DNA of 64,000 nucleotides from Epiperipatus broadwayi (lineage: Eukaryota; Onychophora; Udeonychophora; Euonychophora; Peripatidae): contig JAQFVV010012418.1 in assembly GCA_028023455.1 (NCBI GenBank), forward strand, positions 9,801,279-9,865,278. The letters run 5' to 3'. Shown here in pieces: positions 51,382 through 60,633 of the stretch. Made by a program: the position numbers and the translations under genes. How positions within the stretch are numbered: position 1 is the stretch's first letter; each line of letters opens with the position of its first letter. The notes beneath the pieces are model-generated. The model was not told the origin of the DNA. It did not search any database and saw only the letters and a program-made list of their open reading frames with translations.

Positions 51382-51620
51382 ATATGGCAGATTGTCTTGC
51401 ATTGGTGGTCGAGAGGTCAGCGCGACTACCTTGCACTTGCAGGCAGTTGCCCGCGTTGCGGGTTCGCGTCCCGGCCGATGCTATGATACTTTAAAAAAAA
51501 ATATGGCCGATTTTTTCTGCATTGAAAGCTAGAAGAAGGATTCCCATCGCCTATAAAGAAATCATCGCTAAGCAACTGCTCCCAAATTTCACGTAAAAAT
51601 TAAATTTTAGTGAAAGAAGA
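51382..51620 (+). mobile_element. tRNA-derived SINE with type II tRNA-like head
   Basis: Positions 51399-51481 resemble a tRNA. The 7-bp acceptor stem is GCATTGG/CCGATGC. An A-box-like TGGTCGAGAGGTC and D stem GTC/GAC follow. A variable-arm hairpin GGCAGTTGCC suggests a Leu/Ser-type (type II) tRNA. The B box is GGTTCGCGTCC. The anticodon stem is poorly paired and a non-tRNA body follows, so this is a SINE rather than a functional tRNA. The A and B boxes would provide the internal Pol III promoter. ATATGGC(A/C)GATT and TGCATTG before the head recur about 119 bp downstream (51501-51524), suggesting a partial tandem copy. The island is much more GC-rich than its flanks. Confidence 0.65.
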
Positions 51621-53229
51621 GTTTGAATCTATGTCATTTTTGAATCATGTATATAAAGTAAGCATCAATGAAATTTGAGGCTTTCTGCATAAAATTTCAT
51701 CTAGTAAACATTATAAGCTATAAATATTCAATTCACTATTATGGCTGCTTGATTAAAATATATCCAGCTGAAAAGGACCATTAAACATTTCCCTTCGGAG
51801 AATGATACTAACCTTTATGATCATCATCATCAAACATGACTTAATAATAGCAGAATAATTAATTGCTTATCTTCTAAAGCTGCTAAAAAACTTTATTTGA
51901 TAAATTTAAATTTAATCTTGGAATTATTTTAAAATATAGCCAAATGTTCAAGTCTTCAAATAGGTTTGGAATTATTATGCTTGCTATTCTAAATATATCG
52001 AATTTTGCTTTTGTTCTCCGGTTTATGCAAATACTAATTAAGCACACCTGAGAAGTTCAGATTTAACTTAATGGTTGTGTTTTTACTAATTTTTTTTTTA
52101 AAAAAAAAACATCCTATGGGAGATATAAATGGAATAACATACATCACTTTATAGAAAATACAATTAACTTGAAACTTAATTGCTTTAGAAATCTACAACA
52201 TAATACTTCATAATGGATTTAAAAATTATGATAAACAATATTGTTATTGCTTTTAAAATAGAACATCATGCCATAAATGGATCAACATCACTAGAAGAAT
52301 CTTATCTCACCAATCAATAAAATACTGGGAAAACTACATTCTAACGTGGAATTTTAAAAGAGTAAAATAATGAATATATTCATAAAAGTTTATCAATGGA
52401 ATCTATAGAAAAATGTGCACATAAAGAAAATGCATTAAATTATTCATAAACTTTCATCGATAATGATAGTTGTATAATTTGTTTTTTTTTTTTACCAATT
52501 TTAATGGTATGTGTTAATATTTATCAACATTCTCATCAGTAAGAAATCCAGGTAGTATGGTTTCAGTATTTAAATTTTTGAAAATCATGTTTTTGTGTTA
52601 TTTAGCTGCAGGGTAAAATAATCTGCAGCATCAGCCAGTCACAAATCACCACCTTTTTCATAGCTTTGTCAGATTAATAGAAGGCGCTGTCAATTACATA
52701 CAAAAATCTGTATTATGCTAATCTCTTTTGGAATTTTTGTAAATACATTAAAAATGGAAGCTTCATAGAAAGAATCACTACAGCCTGTCACACACTGTAA
52801 TTTTAGACATACAGTGCTTTATAACAACATAGAAAAGTAGTGATGGCCCTTATGATGGCACTTGCACAACCGAAAATGTCAAATCTGATAGCGCAGATCA
52901 CAGCTTACTTTTGTGAAGGACTTAAAATTCATTGGAATGTTTTGGAAGATTAGGAATATGAATTGTGAATATTGTTTTTCTTGATAATTTTTATTTCTCT
53001 AGTTTGGATTAACATGTATCTTTCATCTCATTAATTGATGATTATTTCCTGTGTTGAATTTATTAAGAAAATTACAATCTCGAAACACACATTTTCTATT
53101 AGTCAAAATGTTTTCTAATTCTACTGTACCTTTATTTGAATGCTTCTATGCCCATTTCTGTTTAGCATTTTTCTAAAAAAATTCATAATTTAAATTTTTT
53201 TTCCAGCCAAACCCCACAAGTCTATATCC
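51621..53229. other. Non-coding stretch
   Basis: No gene recognised. A T10A10 tract lies at 52090-52109. Confidence 0.45.
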
Positions 53230-53560
53230 TCTCATTTCTATCATCATAACCATATTTATCTAATTAATGGACTTTCATTTTTCAATTGTTTACCAAATCT
53301 GACATTAAAATCTCCCATGATAATTTTAAAATATTGTGTGGTCTGATCAAAAATCTTTTGTATATCCACATAAAAATTATCTACTTCATTATAATGAGAA
53401 TTTGTTGGCATGTAGACTTTAACAATCTTCATTGGTATCTACTATTAAACTAATAACAATCTTGCCACTTTATTTGTGCCAATCTTCACAACATTGTTCT
53501 TCCACTTTTTATTTATAATGAATCCCATTCCACTAGTATTTCTATGTTTGTGACTTTTTA
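53230..53560 (-). pseudogene. Fossil LINE APE endonuclease
   Basis: Translating the minus strand gives GMGFIINKKWKNNVVKIG (near 53480-53540), then KIVKVYMPTNSHYNEVDNFY (about 53370-53430), then IIMGDFNVRFGKQL (53290-53320). GDFN is the conserved catalytic motif of AP-endonuclease-like LINE endonucleases, and Y.PT....+..FY upstream of it is typical. Stops and a probable frame change near 53440-53460 show it is dead. Degenerate sequence may extend to about 53770. It lies inverted relative to the LINE RT fragment that starts about 500 bp further on; they may be one twin-primed insertion or two independent ones. Confidence 0.7.
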
Positions 53561-54069
53561 CTATATGCCTTTTTTTTTAACAACAGTTGTCTCTTTACAT
53601 CTTTTGCTAATTTCACAAAGTTCAATAATATTCCATTTAATATTAAATAATTCTTGCAATCTACCTTAACTTGAAAGTGATTTTCACTTGTAAATATCTA
53701 AGTAAAAAGTCATCATCAAATGACAGCCTGGGTTCACAATCAAAAGATTCTTAGTACCCTGCACTTTCAGCTGCCAATTGCTCCTTGGCTGGTAACTTTA
53801 TATCTTTCTGTGAATAAGGACCATGATTTAGTTTTGTCCATCATGATTGTAAATATCTATTAGAACCCCCCCCCTGCGAATTCTTCTGTTAAGAGCTAAA
53901 GCGCTAAGCCTGCAGAAATTATGATATAGAAAGCCTACAGAAATTATTATATAGAAAAATTTCACCGCAACGCATCAGCGTATTATTAATTATAAAGTAA
54001 AGGTGAAATAAAATAGTTATTACAATATGAATAATAATATAGTACAGCAGCTGCAACAATATGAATATG

Positions 54070-54697
54070 ATGTAGCTAGAATTGTATGGGAGTTGCAGTA
54101 GCAGGGTTAACATATGGTAATGATGCATTATGTGTTAGTAAAAGTATTTTAGATTATTTAGAGAAAGTACAAAGGGAAGTAGGAAGACATGCATTAGATG
54201 CAGAGATGTGGACGGCAAAGGAGGCAATTCAAGGAGAAATGGGATGGTCAAGTTTCTATATGAGAGATGCAAAAAGTAAAATGAAAATGTTCGGTAGGTT
54301 TCAGTTTATGGATAGTAAAAGAATAGCCAAAATAGTGTTTAATTGGGTTATGAGTGAAGGCAGGTAACAAGATGGGTGAGAAAGGTAATGCGGTATGCAA
54401 AAGATTTGGATAAAGAATTTATATCGGTATACTTGTATAAAAGGTGGGATGATTGTGTTAGGAGGATTGTTGAGTGTTATAGTGGTAAGGAATGGGATAA
54501 AAGAATAGAAGCATTAATAAAAAATAGGGAGTTGGAGAGATGGAGAAGTAGTATGGAGGGTAAGAAGAGTTTAAATATATATAGAAGTAAACGGAATAGT
54601 GGAAAATAAAATGGCTAACAGGTTTATCTGGGCATAGTTGCTGAGATATTCTTGACTTCGTTTAAGGAGAAGCCAAATACATCACATCACATCACAT
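54070..54697 (+). mobile_element. 5'-truncated LINE insertion
   Basis: Contains the 3' part of an RT coding region (54086-54609), about 80 bp of 3' untranslated sequence and a terminal CATCA tandem repeat (54679-54697). Short tandem 3' ends instead of poly(A) are known in several LINE clades. The left boundary is uncertain. Confidence 0.6.
54086..54609 (+). pseudogene. LINE reverse transcriptase C-terminal region, frameshifted
   Basis: Two frames, 54086-54367 and 54376-54609, form one protein segment broken by a single-base frameshift near 54365. The first carries LTYGNDALCV, then LEKVQREVGRHAL, then KEAIQGEMGWSSF and SKMKMFGR. This matches the region after the RT thumb in LINE proteins, with QR..GR.AL followed by GEMGWS. 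The second continues with WVRKVMRYAKDLDK and a basic C-terminus. Only one frameshift in about 170 codons suggests a fairly recent insertion. The clade is undetermined. Confidence 0.7.
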
Positions 54698-55841
54698 GGA
54701 GTGGACATTAGCAATTTGCCCTGCTTCGATTTTTTCTAAGGCTTCAAAGAGGAATCAAAGAGTATTCTTTCACTTAGCAGCAAACTATTTTTTGCTATCC
54801 ATTGGGTGTTTATTATTATTTTTTAAATATATAACACACTTCTTTTTGTTAAATAAATTGGCATAAATAATTTTTTTGTAGAAAGAAAACTTTTTTTTAA
54901 AAAGTATTTCAATGAGAGTAAAATTAAATGACAAAAAAAAAAAAAAATGTGCTGAGGTGTTAGTGGAGTAAGGAAATCAATAGCTGCCAGGCTGTATAGA
55001 TTGGAGATTTAGGAAGTCCAGACTAACTTCAACTTTTTAATGTACAAATTTTCCATGATTACAATTTGCAAAATGGGAATAGATTTTTTTTCTTTTCTAT
55101 TATTTTCTCTTTTATTAATTATTGATTTTTAGGTTCTATTTTTTAACTTTTTTTTTTTTTAAGAAAATAAAATAATAAAAGAGTGCTTCAAATGTCAGCC
55201 TTTTTTTTTTTTTTAATAAAGTGTCAGAAACAATTTTGATGCTTTAAAAGGGGGGGGGGGAGATTGCAATTTTAATAAAAATAATTTTTTTTCTAATAAA
55301 TTTAATATAAAAAAATATTTATTTTTAGGTAATTTATATTAAACTGTTTTATACTCATACAATTTAATATTTCTTGGTTATAAACTAAAAATGATAAAAT
55401 TGTTGTATTGCTTACCTTAATTTTTCTGCGTCATTGTATCATTTCCCAGTAAAAAAGTCTATGAATTTTTTATTTGGCAAACATGCATATAGTGAACATC
55501 AATAAAAAAATCTATATTACATTGTTCATGTATAATCCATTTACTTTTTAACTTTTTTTTGTCAGTCTTTTGATGATCTATACTTATCTTATTCCAGCAG
55601 TCAATTACAACTATGATTTAAAATTCTCATTATAAGCTGAACCTTTGTAAGAGCATTATAACTTTATTTCATTTCATTACTCATATATAGATTGAAAAAT
55701 ATAGGTGGATTTGAAATAAATTATTAAAAATTAATGCTTTCTTATCCCTGCTGAAAGTTAACATTTTTTTTTACTGATGGGATTTATGATTGATAATATT
55801 TGTACATATAGTATCTATAAGTGAAATATAATGCTTAAAGC
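54698..55841. other. Non-coding stretch with homopolymers
   Basis: Rich in T and A runs, plus an 11-G run at 55250-55260. No gene recognised. Confidence 0.5.
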
Positions 55842-55885
55842 TAAATAGGATAATATGTAGCCATTAGAAACCAGTCACCACCTAA

Positions 55886-55926
<41 letters not shown>

Positions 55927-56077
55927 GTAATCAATATTTCTCACTGTTGTCAAGGCAACCTCTCTCCTTTTAATAGCACTTCTGCTATTAAAAGAACAGT
56001 GAGAAATAGTGATTAATATCTATATTGGTATGTTTAGGTGGTGACTGGTTTCTAGTGGTTATATAGTATCTATTTAT
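55842..56077. repeat. Palindromic repeat with internal CA/TA microsatellite
   Basis: A 22-bp perfect inverted pair lies at 55866-55887 and 56032-56053 (AGAAACCAGTCACCACCTAA). Less perfect pairing extends outward to about 55842 and 56077. Inside, AATATTTCTCACTGTT pairs with AACAGTGAGAAAT. The centre is a tight hairpin CTTTTAATAGCA-CTTC-TGCTATTAAAAG (55967-55994). The left arm has gained a (CA)n(TA)n run (55886-55926) and an extra GTCAAGGCAACCTCTCT block near 55948-55965. No coding content and no hammerhead-like motif found. Confidence 0.8.
55886..55926. repeat. (CA)n(TA)n compound microsatellite
   Basis: About eight CA units followed by about twelve TA units, inside the left palindrome arm. 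Confidence 0.95.
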
Positions 56078-56880
56078 GTTAAATTCTGTAACTAAAGACA
56101 GGTTGAGATACCTATACCATATAAAACTATACAATTAAGTTATTATACATGATCATTATTTATGATACTCAACCATCCCTTTTTAATAAAATTGTTGCAG
56201 CATCTCAATATTTAGAGATACATTTTAAACAATTAATCCTTTATATCAAACAATAAATATATATTTTATATACTTACGCAATTTTTTTTAATTTCAGCAT
56301 AAATAAGGTACTTTACACTTAATAATCATTATCTAACTTCCTTTTTTTAAAGATGATATTTCTTGGTTATACTATACAGAAAAGGGATTGTTTTGTATTT
56401 TAAACTTAATGCATTCAATCATATAAATATTCTCACATGTATATTATTTTAAAATAAATAATATTTCCTTAAATTGCTTTTTTCAATAAAGAAATTATTC
56501 ATTATTAATGAAATATCTTAAAATTTGAGATAAATCTTTAGAAGTGTCAAACTGTTTATTATTTACATTCTATTTTATGAAAAAAAATCTCTTTTATCTC
56601 TCTCTCTATATATATATTACAATAATATTAACACACATAAAGTTGGACTATATTAATTTATATAAAATTATGTATTATTTCAAAAGAAAGTACTAACCTT
56701 ATTTATAACTACCATATAAGATTAAGCATAAACAAATAATTATTGACTTAACTTGTTTTCTTTTTCTTTTACTATTTCTATTTGTAGACTTATTTTTGCA
56801 ACTAGTGTCTGTTTTAAAACCTAAGAATAATTATCTCTATTTATATCAAATTATTTAATTTCCACTTATGTAAAATATAA
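56078..56880. other. AT-rich non-coding stretch
   Basis: No gene or transposon end recognised; a short (TC)n(TA)n run lies near 56598-56617. Confidence 0.5.
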
Positions 56881-56972
56881 TATTTGTGGGGAAAACAAAA
56901 AAAAATGTAAACATTCATATAAACAGAAAACAATATTAATAAGGCTGTTTTTTTTTGTTTTCCCCACAAATA
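56881..56972. repeat. Perfect 25-bp inverted repeat, 42-nt loop
   Basis: Positions 56881-56905 (TATTTGTGGGGAAAAC followed by nine A) are the exact reverse complement of 56948-56972. The RNA hairpin would be 92 nt with a perfect 25-bp stem. It could be a miniature inverted-repeat element or a small-RNA hairpin. No target duplication is apparent. Confidence 0.85.
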
Positions 56973-57795
56973 ATTCATAAAAAGCTATATAAAGAGTTTT
57001 AAGTCAATTTAAATCATTTGAAATCAAGTGTTGAGAATTGAAGTTGTTAACAGTGACTAAGCTAGTTCACTTACACTTTTTCATTCATTTTGTTGTACCT
57101 TTGAACAGTTAAAAGATCAATTTTTTTTCTAACAATTCTGTTTAAAAGTTTATAACTACATACATTTTCTAGTAAAATCATGGCAGCGATTTATATGATC
57201 ATGAAAAAAATCAAAAAAATCTCTGAGTTTGGAATCAAAATGGATATCTTACCTTGATTGGAAAGAGAAGGAAATCAGGACATTCTTCTATAGGTTTATC
57301 CCCACTCCCCATCACCCCTTTTTTAAAAACAAAGACAAAATAGATCAAAGTGATCAAACCATTGTACATACATCCAAAACTTTTTAAAATCATGAAATCA
57401 CTGCATCCTATTTGAAAAGAAAATCCAAGAAGGACATCAAACATTCATTCTAAACCTTTTCTCTAAAGATCCTTAGCCATCAACATCAGGTGCTCTTCTC
57501 CAATGAAACCGTAAGATCATCAAAGGATTTAGAAGATATGGAGGAACCTTAGAATGAAATTGATGACTGAGAAAGCTGGATAATTATATTGATGAATGGA
57601 TTTTTTTATATGAATTTACGTTGCATTGTCATGCATACATATTTTAAGTGCATACTTGCTTAATACACACAGTACAGTTTATACAAGTATATAGGGTTTT
57701 TCTGAAATTACTATATATACTAGGTTAACTTTTTGGTTTACAGCTTTTAATGTAATTTTTAGGTGGAATAACCAACCAATTTTTTTCTCACATAG

Positions 57796-57880
57796 GAAAC
57801 TATTATAGGTACTTCTTCTTTATATGATATTCTTGCTTTGAATTTTGAGGGACCAATTGCCCTTGCTAAGCAGGGTAAAG
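57796..57880 (+). CDS. Candidate internal exon, product unknown
   Basis: A strong acceptor (T-rich tract then CTCACATAG at 57787-57795) precedes an open frame reading ETIIGTSSLYDILALNFEGP, then IALAKQGK. It ends at AAAG|GTATAT, a good donor (GT at 57881-57882). Composition is balanced and protein-like, unlike the chance frames nearby. The frame stays open past the donor into hydrophobic AT-rich sequence (to 58089), probably intronic. I do not recognise the family. Neighbouring exons were not found, so the gene would have introns longer than about 1 kb here. Confidence 0.35.
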
Positions 57881-58320
57881 GTATATTTGCTGCTGATGCT
57901 TATTTTAAAATCTATAGTTTAAAACTCTATGTTATGAACATTTTGTTTTTATATCCTCATCTATATACTTTTCAGTGCTGTCTACTGAAGATACTCAGAT
58001 TTTTGTTAAGTGAATCAATAATTTTATTGGTTCAAATGAATATTTTTTGGCAGACACATATTTATTTATATATATGTAATAATTTATAGTTTTTGATTGA
58101 ACTACTTTTATTTAAATTTAAACAAAATATGATTTATAGATGTTTTTTCTCTAAAGATATCACGTTTGTTTTTCTTATAACAAAAAAATAAAGCAAGAGA
58201 TGTAAAAACTTTGGGGAAAAGTGATGTGGAGTAATTTGATTATTGTGCTATTGGTGCTATAATTGGTTCACACACACACATATATATATATATTAATAAT
58301 CCAAACAAATTTATTTAACA
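57881..58320. other. Non-coding stretch
   Basis: No gene beyond the candidate exon; (CA)n(TA)n near 58269-58292 just left of the PLE pair. Confidence 0.45.
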
Positions 58321-58350
58321 CAGTATTCAAAATTAAATAATATATTCTTT

Positions 58351-58396
58351 ACCGGAAGTACTTTCGATTGATTCACTGACAATCTTTATCAACCAT
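58351..58396 (-). ncRNA. Hammerhead-like motif, left PLE copy
   Basis: Minus strand: stem I UGG/CCG, core UUGAUAA, stem II GAUUG/CAAUC (perfect 5 bp, 9-nt loop), GAAA, 4-nt GUAC loop closed by A-U, cleavage position U. It differs from the CUGANGA core at two positions (C to U, G to A). Probably an eroded ribozyme. Confidence 0.4.
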
Positions 58397-58448
58397 TAAT
58401 ACAAATGTACAGAAAATAAAAACTTGCATTACCCATCATTCAATCCAT

Positions 58449-58732
58449 TCAAATTTCCCACAATTCTGTTGATTTTATATTAGCTGATTGTCTATTCATT
58501 AAACCATCTCTATTCCTAGATATAATCATTGCCTCCTTAATTTTTAGTTTTTCATTACATCTTTCAATTTGAATAATTTTTACATCATTTAAAACCATAA
58601 TTACATGCTTTATATGATCAAAAATAATTGATGGAGTAATCATATTTACTGAAGATACATTTTCTTTCTGTACACATTTATATAACATTTTATGATTATT
58701 ATATCATTTTTGTAATGTACATTTTGATTCCC
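58449..58732 (-). pseudogene. PLE GIY-YIG C-terminal fragment (minus copy)
   Basis: Open from Met at 58688 to a stop at 58449, with related sequence back to 58732. It shows PSIIFDHIKHVIMVLNDVKI and KIKEAMIISRNRDGLMNRQS, matching the region after the catalytic core in the 60-kb copies (VFFDHEKTCKYKFKF..., KIKEAIFINRNK...LINRQAS). Its RT and first half of the endonuclease are absent, so it cannot function. Confidence 0.75.
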
Positions 58733-58740
58733 ATATATAG

Positions 58741-59036
58741 GGGAATCAAAATGTACATTACAAAAATGATATAATGATCATAAGACATTATATAAATGTG
58801 TACAGAAAGAAAATGTATCTTCAGTAAATTTGAATACTCCATCAATTATTTTTGATCATAATAAAGCATGTAATTATGGTTTTAAATTTAATAATAGAGA
58901 TGTAAAAATTATTCAAATTGAAAGATGTAATGAAAAACAAAAAATTAAGGAGGCAATGATTCTATCTAGGAATAGAGATGGTTTAATTAATAGACCATCA
59001 GCTAATATAAAAACAACAAAATTGTGGGAAATTTGA
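58741..59036 (+). pseudogene. PLE GIY-YIG C-terminal fragment (plus copy)
   Basis: Begins with the last residues of YIGES at the centre of the palindrome. An in-frame stop follows about 9 codons later, then the frame is open (YKCVQKENV, IIFDHNKACNYGFKF, KIKEAMILSRNRDGLINR) to a stop at 59034-59036. Compared with its minus partner it keeps an extra FNNRD segment, so an in-frame deletion occurred in one copy. Confidence 0.75.
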
Positions 59037-59089
59037 ATGGATTGAATAATGAGTAATGCAAGTTTTTATTTTCTGTACATTTGTATTAA

Positions 59090-59132
59090 TGGTTGATAAA
59101 GATTGTCAGTGAAACAATTGAAAGTATTTCCG
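59090..59132 (+). ncRNA. Hammerhead-like motif, right PLE copy
   Basis: Stem I 59090-59092 with 59130-59132. Core UUGAUAA (59093-59099). Stem II GAUUG/CAAUU (59101-59105, 59115-59119): one C-G became U-G, so the helix survives. GAA (59120-59122), A59123-U59128 closing the minimal stem III, cleavage position U59129. Same two core changes as the left copy. Confidence 0.4.
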
Positions 59133-59234
59133 ATAAAGAATATGTTATTTAATTTTGAATACTGGCTCAAACAAGCTCTTAATTGATAAGTGCGGTAAGA
59201 GAAAATATTTAAATCTCTCTCTGGAACATTTCCA

Positions 59235-59282
59235 CCCCCAGACCAATTGATTTTGAATTTTTGGCTCACCTCCGTGAGGAGC
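59235..59282 (-). ncRNA. Eroded hammerhead-like motif, unit L
   Basis: Minus strand: stem I UCCUCA/UGGGGG, core decayed to CGGAGGU, stem II GAGC against AUUC (broken), AAA, stem III-like AUC/GGU, GUC cleavage triplet. Most decayed of the three units. Confidence 0.3.
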
Positions 59283-59840
59283 TAGAATATTAAGATGCTA
59301 GATCTAAAATATCAACTCAAAAACCAGCACTTATTTAATATGTAACTATTAAGTAGAAAATCTGAAATTTTCAGACATGAAAATGTCTTTGACTCCAGCT
59401 ATCTAACTTAAATATCTATTTGGGACTCATTGAGGTGAGTCAAAAGCTCAAAACTAATTGGTCTGGGGATAGGAATGTTCTGGATAGAGATTTAAAATAT
59501 TTTCTCTTATCGCACTTATCAATTAGGAGTTTTTTGTGCTATTGGTACACTCTCTATATTATATATTTGTAAATATAAGCTCATGAAAGCAATATCACAC
59601 TGTATATGATTTTCTTTATTGATATATTATAATTTTACTTTTAAGGTTTTGGCAATGCTAAGGCTATTGATATATGGTTGATCTGAATTTGGTTCAATCC
59701 CATATAGCTATTTAAGTTAGATAGCTGGAGTCAAATACATTTTTATGCCTGGAAATTTCAGAGTTTCTATTTAAATATTACATATTAAATAAGTGCTGGG
59801 TTTTGAGTTGATATTTTAGATCTAGTGTCTGATTATTTTA

Positions 59841-59888
59841 GCTCCTTACTGAGGTGAGCCAAAAGCTCAAAACCAATTGGTCTGGGGA
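59841..59888 (+). ncRNA. Eroded hammerhead-like motif, unit R
   Basis: By eye: stem I 59843-59848 (UCCUUA) with 59883-59888 (UGGGGA). Core CUGAGGU (59849-59855). Stem II GAGC/GCUC (59856-59859, 59865-59868), loop CAAAA, with the usual G-C base pair at its foot. AAA replaces GAA (59869-59871). Stem III ACC/GGU has loop AAUU. Cleavage triplet GUC ends at 59882. The complete type I layout is kept, but two core bases (A9 to U, G12 to A) differ, so it is probably inactive. Unit M (59424-59468) has the same layout with UUGAGGU. Confidence 0.45.
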
Positions 59889-60088
59889 TAGAGATTTTAA
59901 ATATTTTCTCTTACCATACTTATCAATTAAGAGCTTGTTTGAACTATTGGTATGCTCTCTGTATTACACATTTGTAAATACAAGCTCATAAAAGCAATAT
60001 CAGACTATATATGACTTGCTTTATATATATATAATAATTGAAATAATATTTTTAACGGTTTATAAACAATTACAAACAATCTTAAAAT

Positions 60089-60132
60089 CCGCAGAAGTAC
60101 TTTCGGTTACTTTCTAACTTGCCTCAACTGCC
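60089..60132 (-). ncRNA. Hammerhead-like motif, left PLE copy
   Basis: Minus strand: stem I GCAG/CUGC; core-like UUGAGGC; stem II GUUA/UAAC; GAAA; GUAC loop closed by A-U; cleavage position U. Two core bases differ from CUGANGA. Layout agrees with the 58-59 kb copies. Confidence 0.35.
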
Positions 60133-60168
60133 ATTAAATTCAAAAACCAAAAGCGGAAGCAAACGTCA

Positions 60169-60565
60169 TCAATTCAAATTCCATGAATATTGTATTTTAA
60201 TGTTAGAAGCTTGTCGATTTATTAAATGCGTTTTATTCCTGTTTATAAAAATTGCCTCTTTAATTTTTCTTTTACTATGGTTTCTCTCTTCATGAAGAAT
60301 TTTCACATTTTCAAAATTAAATTTAAATTTATATTTACATGTTTTTTCGTGATCAAAGAAAACTGAAGAAGATATTAAATCACCATTATTTTTATTTTTT
60401 ACACTCTTATATAATAATTCATGTTCCTTCAATCTTTTCTCAATACTGCACCTAGATTCACCTATATATGATAGCATACAATCACAAAAAATTTGATTTA
60501 TGACATTACTTTTTTGCTTGACAGGTATGACATCCTTAGAATTATTGACTAATTTATTAAACAAT
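60169..60565 (-). pseudogene. PLE GIY-YIG endonuclease fragment (minus copy)
   Basis: The frame reads FNKLVNNSKDVIPVKQKSNV, then INQIFCDC, SYIGESRCSIEKRLKEH, FFDHEKTCKYKFKF and KIKEAIFINRNK to the stop at 60169. QIFCDC with SYIGES is the GIY-YIG core with a nearby CxC pair; Arg and EH follow at the expected spacing. No RT sequence precedes it. The apparent N-terminal extension to 60597 comes from the junction duplication and is not native protein. Confidence 0.8.
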
Positions 60566-60628
60566 GACATTACTTTTTTGCTTGACAGGTATGACATTCT
60601 TAGAATTATTGACTAATTTATTAATATT
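60502..60628. repeat. 64-bp tandem duplication at the PLE junction
   Basis: GACATTACTTTTTTGCTTGA through GACTAATTTATTAA occurs at 60502 and 60566 with one T/C difference (ACATCC versus ACATTC). The second copy runs directly into the inverted arm. Confidence 0.85.
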
Positions 60629-60633
60629 GTTTA

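Larger units (their letters stand above)
58321..59164. mobile_element. Head-to-head pair of PLE 3' fragments
   Basis: Arms 58321-58732 (minus copy) and 58741-59164 (plus copy) are inverted repeats separated by only 8 nt. Each copy is 5'-truncated inside the YIGES motif of the GIY-YIG domain, then encodes the rest of that domain to the stop, a 3' untranslated region with a hammerhead-like motif, and a common end at CAGTATTC/GAATACTG. The arms have diverged by scattered substitutions and small indels. The right copy has an in-frame stop just after its start. The minus and plus coding parts are listed separately. Confidence 0.85.
59165..60040. repeat. Three-copy repeat with eroded hammerhead-like folds
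   Basis: One repeat family occurs three times. L (59165-59430) is inverted, M (59424-59640) is plus and 5'-truncated, and R (59700-60040) is plus and the most complete. L and R share the stretch reading TTAAGTTAGATAGCTGGAGT through TAAATAAGTGCTGG and ATATTTTAGATCTAG. All three share AATTGGTCTGGGG and TATTTTCTCTTA. M and R continue together into ATGAGCTT-type tails (AAGCTCAT...AAAGCAATATCA). L abuts the plus PLE copy at 59164/59165. All lack coding content. The core resembles the 12-kb hammerhead, including stem I and the GTC-TGGGG cleavage region, so both belong to one family. Confidence 0.75.

Noticed and set aside
51399-51481. Functional tRNA gene
   Set aside because: Acceptor stem and B box are good, but the anticodon stem is badly paired and a SINE-like body and repeated flanks follow.
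60564-60633. N-terminal extension of the plus PLE endonuclease frame
   Set aside because: These codons come from antisense of the left copy and the 64-bp duplication, not from the element's own protein.
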